Positions 37,192 to 45,692 of a stretch of DNA of 64,000 nucleotides are shown here, in pieces. The notes beneath the pieces were generated by a model. It made no database searches. It was not told the DNA's origin and saw nothing but the letters and a program-made list of their open reading frames with translations. How positions within the stretch are numbered: the stretch's first letter is position 1; every line of letters begins with the position of its first letter. The stretch comes from Shewanella benthica (GTDB lineage Bacteria; Pseudomonadota; Gammaproteobacteria; Enterobacterales; Shewanellaceae), in assembly GCA_023284085.1 (NCBI GenBank), contig JAKVHY010000020.1:47627-111626 (forward strand), written 5' to 3'. The position numbers and the translations under genes are program-made.

Positions 37192-38817
37192 TTAATTCGT
37201 GCTGAGGGTGACAGCTTTGGTCACGCTGATCCCTAACCTCTTGGCTAACCGGCTCAAGTTGGCTCTGTCTGTTTGCAGGCGTTTCGCCGCAGCCGACCAA
37301 TTACCCGATTCCTGACTCAAGACTCGGGTAATAAGCTGACGCTGAAACGTTTCCGTTTCCAGCTTGAGGCCTATACTCGCCCCTTTCTCCACCACAAGAC
37401 CTGATGCTAACAGATCGGCATTTAACCCATTCGAGGCTGAAGATGACAATTTATCCTGAGAGCTTCCCACCGAGTCCACCAGTTGCTCGATATGCCTGAG
37501 ACCTATTCTCACGATAGCCTGGTTTCCACGTCCTCTAGCCCTGAGAGCCGCGCGGCCTATCACGTGCTCCAACTCGCGGACATTGCCCGGCCAATCATAA
37601 CGATTGAGTATACTGATGGCCGAGGCATCGATTGTCAGCTGACGGATCCCCAATTTACGCCGGATCTGTTCGATAAAATACCCCGCCAGCATAGTCACAT
37701 CCCCTTCCCTCTCTCTAAGAGCTGGTACTGAGATGGGATAAACACTTAGCCTGTGGTATAGGTCGGCCCTGAACCGCCCCTCACTCACCTCCAGCTTAAG
37801 CTTCCTGTTGGTCGCCGCTAAGATGCGCACATTGACCTGCTCGGTGGTATCTTTGCCCACAGGCTGGATCTCCTGGCTCTGCAGTGCCCGCAGTAACTTG
37901 CTTTGTACACCTAAGGGAAGCTCACCAATCTCATCGAGAAAAATCGTGCCGCCATCGGCCAGGCTGAATTTACCGCTACGATTCCTATCGGCACCGGTAA
38001 ATGCCCCCTTAACGTGACCGAACAACTCACTCTCGATCAAGTTTTCCGGTAGTGCAGCGCAGTTAACATAAACGAGGGGCCCTTCTGATCGCGCCGACTG
38101 CCTATGTAAGGTTCTGGCCACCAGCTCCTTGCCCACGCCTGTTTCGCCTTCAATAAGAATCGAAAAACCTGAGACCGCCACCATGTCGATCTCTCGTTTA
38201 AGCTTCAACATCACAGGGCTATCGCCAATCAACTCGCCACCATCCTTAACCAAAGCTTCATTAGTCAATTCGGCAACCAGCTCCTGACTGTGCTGGGAAT
38301 GACTCTCCAGCTCTTGCAGTAAAATCGCTGTCTTTAGGGTAGCAGCCGACATGGCGGAGATGATGTCTAAGGTACGTTCAGGTAATTCATCGAACACTTC
38401 AGGCGTCATGCTATCTAAGGTCAGCACCCCGATAAGCTGGTCATCGGCCAGCAGTGGCAGACCCATGCAGGCATGAACCGGAAGATCGCCAGCATGTGCT
38501 AACAGCATGCCGTCGTAGGGGTCGGGAAGCATGCAGTCGGCGGCGAAGCGCACCGGAGTCGATGAGCCACAGATAATCTCGAACCTGGGATGAGCCTGAA
38601 TATCGAAGCGCCGCCCCAGGCTGTCTTTGCTTAGTCCCTGTTGGGCTAAAGGCTTTAGCCTCTCGCCTTGGACGTGCAACAAGACCACGGCATCACAGCT
38701 CACGGTACGACGCACGGTACTGAGTAGACGATCGAAGCGATCTTTGGTGGTCAAACTGTTCGTCAAATCCAGGGCCAGCTCTATCAAGGCCGTCGAAGAG
38801 ATATCTATCATGGTCAT
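37192..38817 (-). CDS. norR: nitric-oxide-sensing sigma-54 activator NorR
   Basis: A 541-residue regulator. N-terminal GAF domain (about 1-170) with LPDPYDGMLL and VHACMGLPL, the region that holds the non-haem iron ligands in E. coli NorR. AAA+ domain: Walker A GETGVGK (224-230), GAFTGA (271-276), GTIFLDEIGELPLGVQSKLLRAL and the Arg-finger region. C-terminal Fis-type helix-turn-helix (NWSAAAKRLQTDRANLSRLAKRLG). NO binding to the iron relieves inhibition and permits sigma-54 activation. It is divergent from the sORF-nnrS-hmp genes, with two NorR boxes and a sigma-54 promoter in between. The first ATG and an ATG two codons later are both possible. Confidence 0.95.
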   Translation of the reverse strand: MTMIDISSTALIELALDLTNSLTTKDRFDRLLSTVRRTVSCDAVVLLHVQGERLKPLAQQGLSKDSLGRRFDIQAHPRFEIICGSSTPVRFAADCMLPDPYDGMLLAHAGDLPVHACMGLPLLADDQLIGVLTLDSMTPEVFDELPERTLDIISAMSAATLKTAILLQELESHSQHSQELVAELTNEALVKDGGELIGDSPVMLKLKREIDMVAVSGFSILIEGETGVGKELVARTLHRQSARSEGPLVYVNCAALPENLIESELFGHVKGAFTGADRNRSGKFSLADGGTIFLDEIGELPLGVQSKLLRALQSQEIQPVGKDTTEQVNVRILAATNRKLKLEVSEGRFRADLYHRLSVYPISVPALREREGDVTMLAGYFIEQIRRKLGIRQLTIDASAISILNRYDWPGNVRELEHVIGRAALRARGRGNQAIVRIGLRHIEQLVDSVGSSQDKLSSSASNGLNADLLASGLVVEKGASIGLKLETETFQRQLITRVLSQESGNWSAAAKRLQTDRANLSRLAKRLGISVTKAVTLSTN

Positions 38818-38910
38818 AAAAATTGCCGCACTTTTGTCTGCTCAAACGAGCCGAGTCATATGAAGTATAAAGCGACGATAGCATGCAAACACAAAAAACG
38901 CATCACAAGA

Positions 38911-38945
38911 GTCATATTGACTCTAAACCATCGAGTCAATATGAC
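38911..38945. promoter_or_regulatory. two NorR-type enhancer boxes
   Basis: GTCATATTGAC (38911-38921) and GTCAATATGAC (38935-38945) are 11-bp sites of the GT-N7-AC form used by NorR, arranged as mirror copies 24 bases apart, 50-90 bases upstream of the sigma-54 promoter. E. coli norVW has three such sites; a clear third one is not seen here. Confidence 0.8.
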
Positions 38946-38997
38946 TCTTAAAGTTCGGCTAATTAATCAAATTATTGTAAATAAAGACTTTAAAAAG

Positions 38998-39014
38998 TTG
39001 GCACGAGATTAGCT
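38998..39014 (+). promoter_or_regulatory. sigma-54 (-24/-12) promoter
   Basis: TTGGCACGAGATTAGCT: GG at 39000-39001 and GC at 39012-39013 with the required 10-base spacing. Transcription should start near 39025, about 75 bases before the small ORF. Confidence 0.85.
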
Positions 39015-39099
39015 ATGTTAAGCACATACTAAGTTCGGTATAAGTTACTTGAACTAACTATCTGGCTCAAACACAGATTCAGATTTAAGGAGTTCCGCC

Positions 39100-39261
39100 A
39101 TGTATGCCACTCACGCTAATGATTTTAGCTTGGATCATGATACACGTTTCAGCAAAGATTCGGTCACCACAGGTCCTGAGGGATTTAAGCTGGTATTGCA
39201 CAGTGGCAATGCTGCCATGCCTTGTGTCGGCCAGCATGGATTGGGAGTGACTCAGCGATGA
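39100..39261 (+). CDS. small NorR-regulated protein, 53 aa
   Basis: ATG at 39100 has a strong AAGGAG eight bases upstream and lies first in the sigma-54 transcript. The 53-residue product (MYATHANDFSLDHDTRFSKD... ending GQHGLGVTQR) is soluble, with one Cys in MPCVGQHG and five His, and has no membrane segment. Its TGA overlaps the nnrS start as ATGA, so translation is coupled. I recognise no named family. A lone Cys plus His in an NO-stress operon could suggest metal or haem handling, but that is inference. Confidence 0.75.
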   Translation: MYATHANDFSLDHDTRFSKDSVTTGPEGFKLVLHSGNAAMPCVGQHGLGVTQR

Positions 39262-40574
39262 GCCAAGCCTTACATAACATCAGCGAGCCCCAAGCCGGTC
39301 AAGATAATAAACAGCGGGAAAGTAACACACAAAAATTCAGTTTCAGGCTCTCTTCGACCGGAGAGGTCGAGCAGGTGTCTAAAACCAGAATGGCTATGGA
39401 AGCGCCACTGTCTAAGATCACTAAGCTGCCAATTTGGGATCTGGCCTTTCGCCCTTGGTTTGTCTTGGCCACAGCCTTATCTGTAGTCAGCTTGAGCATC
39501 TGGATCTTGTTCCTCCATGGCAATATATCGCCTTTTAGCGCTGAAGGGATCAGTCCACTGATCTGGCATATTCATGAAATGCTTTTTGGTTTTGGCGCCA
39601 CCATAGCCGTAGGGTTTCTGTTAACGGCGGCGCAGACCTGGACCAAGATCCGTAGCCTCAACGGCCCGGGGTTACTCCTGCTCACCGGCATCTGGTTAGC
39701 CGTTCGCGTGTTACTCTTAAGCAATTCCGTTAACCTGCAACTGCTGGCTATCGCATTGCAGGCTCTATGGTGGCTGGTGTCCATCGGTTATCTGACCTAT
39801 ATGGTCACTCGCGCTAACAGTCGTCGCAATTATCAGTTTATCCCCCTATTGTCGGCCATGATGCTGCTGAACTTAGCGCTCCTGTTGGCAGATATCTTCG
39901 GCGATACCGAACTCGCCCTGCACCTATCCCGCAGTGCCATACTCATGTTTGGTTTACTGGTTAGTATCGTCGGCGGACGTGTTATCCCCTTCTTCACCGA
40001 ACGAGGCGCCGATGGAGCTAAGGTTAAGGCCACGCCATTAGTCGACAAGTTACTGCCAATTGTGACTTTACTCGGTGTGTCTGTGTTCTTTAGTGGCCAC
40101 TTTATTGCCCTGCCATTCACACCGGCAGCCCTGCTTATCACCGCTGGAGCCTTACATCTGCTGCGTTTATATTGCTGGGATCCCATATCAACACGCAAGG
40201 TGCCCTTACTCTGGTCACTGCATGCCAGTTACTTAGCCCTGGGCCTAGGTCTGCTGCTGTTAGGCGCAAGCTATTTGACCGACGCCATACGCTTCGCCGA
40301 TGCACTGCACCTGATAACGATAGGTACCATAGGCGGCATGATACTCGCCATGATAGCCAGGGTTTCTCTGGGTCATACGGGTCGCCCACTCGAGCCACAC
40401 GGCTCATTGAATATCGCCTTCGCTCTGATTTTATTTGGCGCTCTGGCTCGTTTCATTCTGCCTCTTTTTCAACAAGTAAGTTTGGGTTGGGACATAGCTG
40501 CCGCGTCTTGGATCATCGCTTTCAGCCTGTTTCTGTGGCACTACACGCCTATTTTGTTCAGCGCCAGACACTAA
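39258..40574 (+). CDS. nnrS: NnrS family haem-copper membrane protein
   Basis: A 438-residue protein with about 12 membrane helices. The ATG at 39258 is coupled (ATGA) to the small upstream ORF. After a polar N-terminal 60 residues, IWDLAFRPWFVLA, LIWHIHEMLFGFGATIAVGFLLTAAQTW and GGRVIPFFTERG carry the conserved residues of NnrS, which relieves nitric-oxide stress in denitrifiers and Vibrio. hmp follows 124 bases later without an obvious terminator. It is regulated by NorR/sigma-54 from the promoter at 38998. Confidence 0.92.
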   Translation: MSQALHNISEPQAGQDNKQRESNTQKFSFRLSSTGEVEQVSKTRMAMEAPLSKITKLPIWDLAFRPWFVLATALSVVSLSIWILFLHGNISPFSAEGISPLIWHIHEMLFGFGATIAVGFLLTAAQTWTKIRSLNGPGLLLLTGIWLAVRVLLLSNSVNLQLLAIALQALWWLVSIGYLTYMVTRANSRRNYQFIPLLSAMMLLNLALLLADIFGDTELALHLSRSAILMFGLLVSIVGGRVIPFFTERGADGAKVKATPLVDKLLPIVTLLGVSVFFSGHFIALPFTPAALLITAGALHLLRLYCWDPISTRKVPLLWSLHASYLALGLGLLLLGASYLTDAIRFADALHLITIGTIGGMILAMIARVSLGHTGRPLEPHGSLNIAFALILFGALARFILPLFQQVSLGWDIAAASWIIAFSLFLWHYTPILFSARH

Positions 40575-40698
40575 GGAGCCAGATTATCAAACCGTTTTAC
40601 AACCAAATTATGAAGCTCACTGATTAATACCCTCAAGCTAAAACAATCACCCGAAGGGATGACACCTAGTGTCTCCCATAAAAATGAAGGATATTTAG

Positions 40699-41934
40699 AT
40701 GTTATCTGCAAAACATATCGAACTGGTAAAGAGCACTATTCCCCTATTAGAATCTGCAGGCACAGGCATTACCGAATACTTTTATCAGCGCATGTTTAAG
40801 CATAATCCAGAACTTAAACACATCTTTAATATGACCAATCAACGCAGCGGAGGCCAGCCAGCTGCGCTGTTTAGCGCCATCGCAGCCTATGCTAAAAATA
40901 TCGACAAGCTCGCTGCCCTTTCAGGGGCTGTCGAGCGTATCGCGCATAAGCATACCAGCTTAAATATTCAACCCGAGCACTACCCGATTGTGGGACACCA
41001 CCTGCTAGCTACACTACGAGAGCTGGCACCTGAGGCGTTTACCGCCGAAGTCGAAGAAGCTTGGGCCGCAGCCTACGGTGTGTTAGCCGGGATATTCATT
41101 AACCGCGAAGAAGAGCTCTATCAAAAAAATGCCAATCGAGTCGGTGGCTGGCTCGGCGCTAGACAGTTTAAGGTGATAGAGAAACGTCAGGAATCGGCTC
41201 TGGTCACCAGCTTTGTGTTTGCCCCAGTCGATGACGAGCCTGTGGTCGATTACCAAGCTGGCCAGTATCTGGGCATCAAGGTAGAACCTGCCCATCATGA
41301 ATACCGTGAGATGCGTCAATACTCACTGTCAGACAAGCCCAATGGCAAGACTTACCGCATATCGGTAAAACGTGAAGACTCCAGAAACCCAGATGATGAG
41401 CCGGGAACCGTTTCCAACTACCTACATGACCAAGTGAATGTGGGCGACGTGCTGGATATATTCCCACCGGCAGGTGATTTTCATTATGTGGAGCGCAACG
41501 AACCTGTGGTACTTATCTCGGCAGGTGTAGGTGTCACTCCCATGCAGTCTATGTTGGAAATGCTTGCCTCGAAAAAATCTGACAAGCCGGTATTTTACCT
41601 ACATGCCTGTGAAAACTTGGCCCAACACTCTTTCAATGAACGAGTGCAGGCGCTGACAAGTGAACTCAAGTTGACTCACCATACTTGGTACAGAGAACTC
41701 GATGGCAATGAGCAGGAAGTCTTGAATTCACAAGGCCATAGCGGCAGCGTCAACAGCCATATGGGCTTTATGAACCTTGTCCCCATGAAAGCCGATCTGC
41801 CTCTGGATAAAGGGGACTTCTACCTATGTGGCCCGGTCGCCTTTATGCGCTTTGTTAAACAGCAACTCATCGAGCTCGGCGTCGAAGATACGCGTATTCA
41901 TTACGAAGTCTTCGGTCCACATTCCGATTTATAA
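40699..41934 (+). CDS. hmp: flavohaemoprotein, nitric oxide dioxygenase
   Basis: A 411-residue flavohaemoglobin. Globin domain (1-140) with the distal pair Y29 and Q53 and the proximal H85. FAD domain with MRQYSLSDKPN and NAD domain with ISAGVGVTPMQSMLEML and FYLCGPVAFM. It converts NO and oxygen to nitrate using NADH. AAGGATATTTAG precedes the ATG. It is third in the sORF-nnrS-hmp order and ends at a strong terminator (42022), so NorR control is likely. Confidence 0.95.
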   Translation: MLSAKHIELVKSTIPLLESAGTGITEYFYQRMFKHNPELKHIFNMTNQRSGGQPAALFSAIAAYAKNIDKLAALSGAVERIAHKHTSLNIQPEHYPIVGHHLLATLRELAPEAFTAEVEEAWAAAYGVLAGIFINREEELYQKNANRVGGWLGARQFKVIEKRQESALVTSFVFAPVDDEPVVDYQAGQYLGIKVEPAHHEYREMRQYSLSDKPNGKTYRISVKREDSRNPDDEPGTVSNYLHDQVNVGDVLDIFPPAGDFHYVERNEPVVLISAGVGVTPMQSMLEMLASKKSDKPVFYLHACENLAQHSFNERVQALTSELKLTHHTWYRELDGNEQEVLNSQGHSGSVNSHMGFMNLVPMKADLPLDKGDFYLCGPVAFMRFVKQQLIELGVEDTRIHYEVFGPHSDL

Positions 41935-42021
41935 GAACAGCTATAAAGAGTAAAGGTAACTCAGAAGGGTGAGCACCACTGCTCAAAATAAGGATGGAAT
42001 CTTTACCTAACGACTGGCTGA

Positions 42022-42057
42022 TAACCCCCGTGATACAGGTTTGTATCACGGGGGTTA
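42022..42057 (+). terminator. Rho-independent terminator after hmp
   Basis: TAACCCCCGTGATAC (42022-42036), 6-base loop, GTATCACGGGGGTTA (42043-42057), then TTTTATTC: a perfect 15-bp stem. It may also serve the convergent gene ending at 42080. Confidence 0.95.
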
Positions 42058-42079
42058 TTTTATTCAATAAATAACAAAT

Positions 42080-42370
42080 CTAAACAAGCACCTTAGTTAT
42101 CTCATCCAGGTGGGTATCTACCCAGGCTGAGCTTATCGGCCCCCAGGTACTAATCTTGTAATATCCCGAATTATTACGCTCTCCATCCTGTACAAACTGG
42201 CATTCGATACCGACATCACTCAAGGCGGCTATCGAATCTTGCAGGGTTCTTCTTGGCATGCCTGTGTGTTTATTCAAAGAGAGCAGGTTATGCTGCTCGC
42301 TGTCGATGGCGTGAGCGAGATAGAGCTTACGTAAAAATGCTTTTTTCTGTTTAGAGACTTCAATATCCAC
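42080..42370 (-). CDS. winged-helix protein, HTH_43-like
   Basis: A 96-residue protein resembling the small winged-helix family HTH_43: KAFLRKLYLAHAIDSEQHNLLSL, then TGMPRRTLQDSIAALSDVGI as the recognition helix and a wing near FVQDGERNNSGYYKI. Probably a DNA-binding protein of unknown target. It is convergent with hmp and divergent from the PH-domain genes. Confidence 0.65.
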   Translation of the reverse strand: MDIEVSKQKKAFLRKLYLAHAIDSEQHNLLSLNKHTGMPRRTLQDSIAALSDVGIECQFVQDGERNNSGYYKISTWGPISSAWVDTHLDEITKVLV

Positions 42371-42582
42371 AAAAACACCTATTTTCAGCTAGTGGCTAAT
42401 CAATTACCTATTGATAAAATAGCACATTATTAACGAATACTCGCAATGTGAATTGTTTCAGGCAATTTTATGCCAACGCTTAAATCCTGCCATTAAATTG
42501 TTGTGAAATATGTCTAACCTAGAGTATGTTGGCGGGATCCTGATATAGTGATTTTCTAATAATAGGAACAAATTGAGAAGAT

Positions 42583-43407
42583 ATGGATAATTCGACTGAT
42601 TTGGCTACTGCGACAAGCAAGGCTGCAGATAATGCATCAGATAACGTTTCAGAAAGTGCCTTGGTGACTCTACAAACCTCGGAGCGAGTTGCAGACGACA
42701 TAATCTCCCAAGAGCATGAGTTACCCAGACAGACTCAAGCCGAGTCCGATTGGCTTGGCTTCGATCAAATCCCTTTGACTCCAGTGGATCCTCGTCACTA
42801 CACCCAGGTATTATGTGAGACCATCATAGCGACACTGGTTCTTTTCAGTGCACTGTCGGTATTTATAATCTTCGTTGCAGAGTTTCCTATTCTGGTTGCT
42901 CTGCCGGTGCTGCTTGTTTTAGGCCTTGCCTTTAGTGTCATCACCTGGGTACGTTATGCCCATGCTAAGTCAATTGCCTTCGCCGTATGTGATCACGAGC
43001 TCTTGATGCAAAAAGGGATCGTCTGGTTTAAACGTATCTCCCTACCTTATACCCGACTCCAACATATCAGTCTGTCTCAAGGCCCCTTGGAGAGAAAGTT
43101 TGGCCTACATACACTTAAGTGTTTCAGTGCCGGTAGCGGCAGCGCCGAGATAGAGCTGCCAGGTTTAGAAAGCAGGACGGCCGAAAAACTCAGGCAACAT
43201 CTGCTGGCAAAAGCGGGCATTGCCAGTCAAAGCGGTAATGCAAACATCAATCCAGACTCGAGTTTAAATCCAGAACCAGGCATAAATAGCTCCTTTGACA
43301 CTTCGTCAGAGACATCCCTCAAGACTCCCACCGATACTTCTCCTGATACACATTCAGAGAGACAGGAATCGAAACCAGCCAGCCTCACCACAGAAAGTGA
43401 GCGCTAA
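42583..43407 (+). CDS. PH-domain membrane protein, YdbS-like
   Basis: A 274-residue protein: a polar N-terminal tail (1-65), two adjacent membrane helices (about 80-125) and a bPH_2 domain (about 130-205; ISLPYTRLQHISLSQGPLERKFGLHTL), then a Ser/Asn/Pro-rich C-terminal tail. Paired with the next gene, whose ATG lies one base after its stop, it matches the YdbS-YdbT pairs found in many bacteria. Function unresolved. Confidence 0.85.
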   Translation: MDNSTDLATATSKAADNASDNVSESALVTLQTSERVADDIISQEHELPRQTQAESDWLGFDQIPLTPVDPRHYTQVLCETIIATLVLFSALSVFIIFVAEFPILVALPVLLVLGLAFSVITWVRYAHAKSIAFAVCDHELLMQKGIVWFKRISLPYTRLQHISLSQGPLERKFGLHTLKCFSAGSGSAEIELPGLESRTAEKLRQHLLAKAGIASQSGNANINPDSSLNPEPGINSSFDTSSETSLKTPTDTSPDTHSERQESKPASLTTESER

Positions 43408-43408
43408 T

Positions 43409-44992
43409 ATGCACAAGAGATTCTCACAATGGTCAGGACTCTCGCCCTGGTCGATAATCAGCTATACCTTAAATACTATTCGTTTAGTTATCTCCAACGG
43501 TTATGCCATGATTCCTGTGGTCTATACGGGTTGGAAACAAGGCTTTAACTCCCCCTGGGTCATAGTGGCTGTGGTTGGTGTTGCCCTCGCAGTACTCGTC
43601 TATGCCATCATTCAATGGGCCATGTTTCGTTATCGCTTATATGAAGATAAACTTGGCGTTCGCCAAGGGCTCATTTTTAAGAAGACCCACGAGATCCCCT
43701 TGAGCAAGATACAAAATGTGCGTCTGGAACAACCATTCTATTTCAGGCCCATGGGACTCTACAGCTTAGTCGTGGAGACAGCTGGCTCCAAAGAAGATGA
43801 AGCGGTACTCGCCGCGGTCAACTATCGCAAGGCGATCCAATTAAAACACAAGTTGGTTAACCCTCTCCTTCCCTCGGCATTAGAGGATGTTGCAGCTGAT
43901 GCAGAAGATAAATATCAGGCTAAAAATGCAATAGGAAATAATGCCGAAATTAATGGCGCCGAATCCCATGGCACTTACGGTAATAAAGGCCCTAAGACCA
44001 GAAGCGAAAGCTTAGTTCGCAAAGATTTTAAGCAACTATTGTTGTTTGGTTTATATCAAAACAACCTGTTTTGGTTTGCCATTATTGCCGGTCCAATCAT
44101 TGGCCAATTTGACTGGTCGCAACTCGCCGACACTCATCTAGCTCAGTCGGCATGGCACTGGTATGAGCTCACTATCGGTACCAATGTGCTTTACCAAATC
44201 GTACTGGCTAGTCTGTTAATGATTGGCTTCTACTTGCTATTGTCATTGATCTCTATGGCCGCATCGGTTCTTAAATATTATCCCTATCACCTGAGCAGAG
44301 ATAGCAGCACGCTGCACAGGAGCGGCGGTATTATCGCTAAACAGAGTGATGCTTTGGCCCTACAGCGAATTCAGGTCATACGATTCTCACAACCCATCAT
44401 AGGCAGACTACTCAAGCTGTGGACCGTCTATTTCAAACAGGTAAAAGGCACTGAAGTCGAGCAAAAATCTCAACGTCATATGTTAGTGCCCAGCATGACT
44501 CGACAGACCGTATCTGCACTACTGAAGAATATGAAGGGCATCGAAGCCAGGACTACTGAGCTTCCCAAACACTATAATCCCATACATTTTGGCTGGTACT
44601 GGCGACGAGGCTTGGCCCCACTTATCGTGCCAGCGGTCAACACCATAGGCATGGGACTCACCCCAATAACCGAATTGATGTGGTTGATCGGTTTAGGCTT
44701 TACTATTGGTCTCTATTTGCGATATCGACAATGGGGCTACTTCTTAGATGGCAATGACTGCTGGATCCACACAGGTATGCTTGGCCATAGCTGGCACTTA
44801 ATTGCGCTAAAAAAAGTACAACACGTCACCATTATTCAGACTAAAGGTCAGAAAAGAAAAGGCCTGGCGACCCTTGAACTCGGTCTTGCAAGCGGTACCC
44901 AGACCATCCCCTATTTACCTCTGAATGATGCCAGAGAAATTGCCGAGCGAGCCTTAGCCATAACGGGTCGCTCTTATCAGAATTGGATTTAA
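43409..44992 (+). CDS. multi-PH-domain membrane protein, YdbT-like
   Basis: A 527-residue membrane protein with bPH_2 modules. EIPLSKIQNVRLEQPFYFRPMGLYSL (about 90-115) marks the first, ALQRIQVIRFSQPIIGRLLKL the second and LIALKKVQHVTIIQTKGQKRKGLATL the third, each preceded by a helical membrane pair. The ATG at 43409 follows the previous stop by one base, so translation is coupled. Product likely forms a complex with the YdbS-like protein. It ends at a CCTAGG palindrome (45000). Confidence 0.88.
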   Translation: MHKRFSQWSGLSPWSIISYTLNTIRLVISNGYAMIPVVYTGWKQGFNSPWVIVAVVGVALAVLVYAIIQWAMFRYRLYEDKLGVRQGLIFKKTHEIPLSKIQNVRLEQPFYFRPMGLYSLVVETAGSKEDEAVLAAVNYRKAIQLKHKLVNPLLPSALEDVAADAEDKYQAKNAIGNNAEINGAESHGTYGNKGPKTRSESLVRKDFKQLLLFGLYQNNLFWFAIIAGPIIGQFDWSQLADTHLAQSAWHWYELTIGTNVLYQIVLASLLMIGFYLLLSLISMAASVLKYYPYHLSRDSSTLHRSGGIIAKQSDALALQRIQVIRFSQPIIGRLLKLWTVYFKQVKGTEVEQKSQRHMLVPSMTRQTVSALLKNMKGIEARTTELPKHYNPIHFGWYWRRGLAPLIVPAVNTIGMGLTPITELMWLIGLGFTIGLYLRYRQWGYFLDGNDCWIHTGMLGHSWHLIALKKVQHVTIIQTKGQKRKGLATLELGLASGTQTIPYLPLNDAREIAERALAITGRSYQNWI

Positions 44993-44999
44993 ATTTACC

Positions 45000-45027
45000 A
45001 GTTCCTAGGTTCTAGAACCTAGGAACT
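45000..45027. repeat. CCTAGG palindromic intergenic repeat
   Basis: AGTTCCTAGG (45000-45009) and CCTAGGAACT (45018-45027); the whole stretch including the loop TTCTAGAA is nearly a perfect palindrome. It follows the YdbT-like gene and precedes the DUF924 gene. Same family as 6795, 12140 and 45656. Confidence 0.75.
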
Positions 45028-45064
45028 GAGTGCTCAACCTCGAGCCTGAAAAAGGAGAATACTC

Positions 45065-45643
45065 TTGAACACAAGTGAACATACACAGTCACAGACGATA
45101 CAGATGACACCTGAAACTATTATCAATTTTTGGTTCGACGAGATAGAGCCTAAAGCCTGGTGGGTTAAAGATACTGAGTTTGATGCACTGATAAAACAGA
45201 GATTCGGTTTGCTCGTCATACAAGCTCAAGCCGGGGAGCTCTATCATTGGCGCGCCACACCTCAGGGACGCCTCGCCGAGATCATCCTATTGGATCAGTT
45301 TTGTCGTAACATACACAGGGATACACCACAGGCTTTCGCATCGGATCCCTTGGCGCTGGCCCTTGCCCAAGAGGCCGTGGCACAGGGTGCAGATACCGAA
45401 CTTAAAGCCAAGCAGGTTCCTTTCCTGTTTATGCCTTACATGCACAGTGAATCTCAGAAGATCCATGAAATTGCCATGGTACTGTTTAGCAGAGAAGCCG
45501 CAGCGGGTAACTTGGAATTTGAGCGCAGGCATAAGGTGATTATCGACCAATTTGGCCGATACCCACATAGAAATGAGATCCTAGGGCGAGAATCGACGCC
45601 AGAGGAAGTAGAGTTTTTGTCTCAGCCAGGATCAAGCTTCTAG
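45065..45643 (+). CDS. DUF924 family protein
   Basis: A 192-residue helical cytoplasmic protein of the DUF924 family: IINFWFDEIEPKAWWVKDTEFD, GRLAEIILLDQFCRNIHRDTPQAF, VPFLFMPYMHSESQKIHE and RHKVIIDQFGRYPHRNEILGR. The likely start is TTG at 45065, since AAAGGAGA lies eight bases before it; the next ATG (45104) has no such site. The gene is bracketed by two CCTAGG palindromes (45000 and 45656). Function unknown; the fold is TPR-like. Confidence 0.88.
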   Translation: MNTSEHTQSQTIQMTPETIINFWFDEIEPKAWWVKDTEFDALIKQRFGLLVIQAQAGELYHWRATPQGRLAEIILLDQFCRNIHRDTPQAFASDPLALALAQEAVAQGADTELKAKQVPFLFMPYMHSESQKIHEIAMVLFSREAAAGNLEFERRHKVIIDQFGRYPHRNEILGRESTPEEVEFLSQPGSSF

Positions 45644-45655
45644 ATTGATTGATAT

Positions 45656-45686
45656 GTCCTAGGTTCTAGTGCTTGGAACCTAGGAC
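45656..45686. repeat. CCTAGG palindromic intergenic repeat
   Basis: GTCCTAGGTTC (45656-45666), 9-base loop, GAACCTAGGAC (45676-45686), a perfect 11-bp hairpin between the convergent DUF924 and AraC genes. Probably a bidirectional terminator. Confidence 0.75.
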
Positions 45687-45692
45687 CTAATA

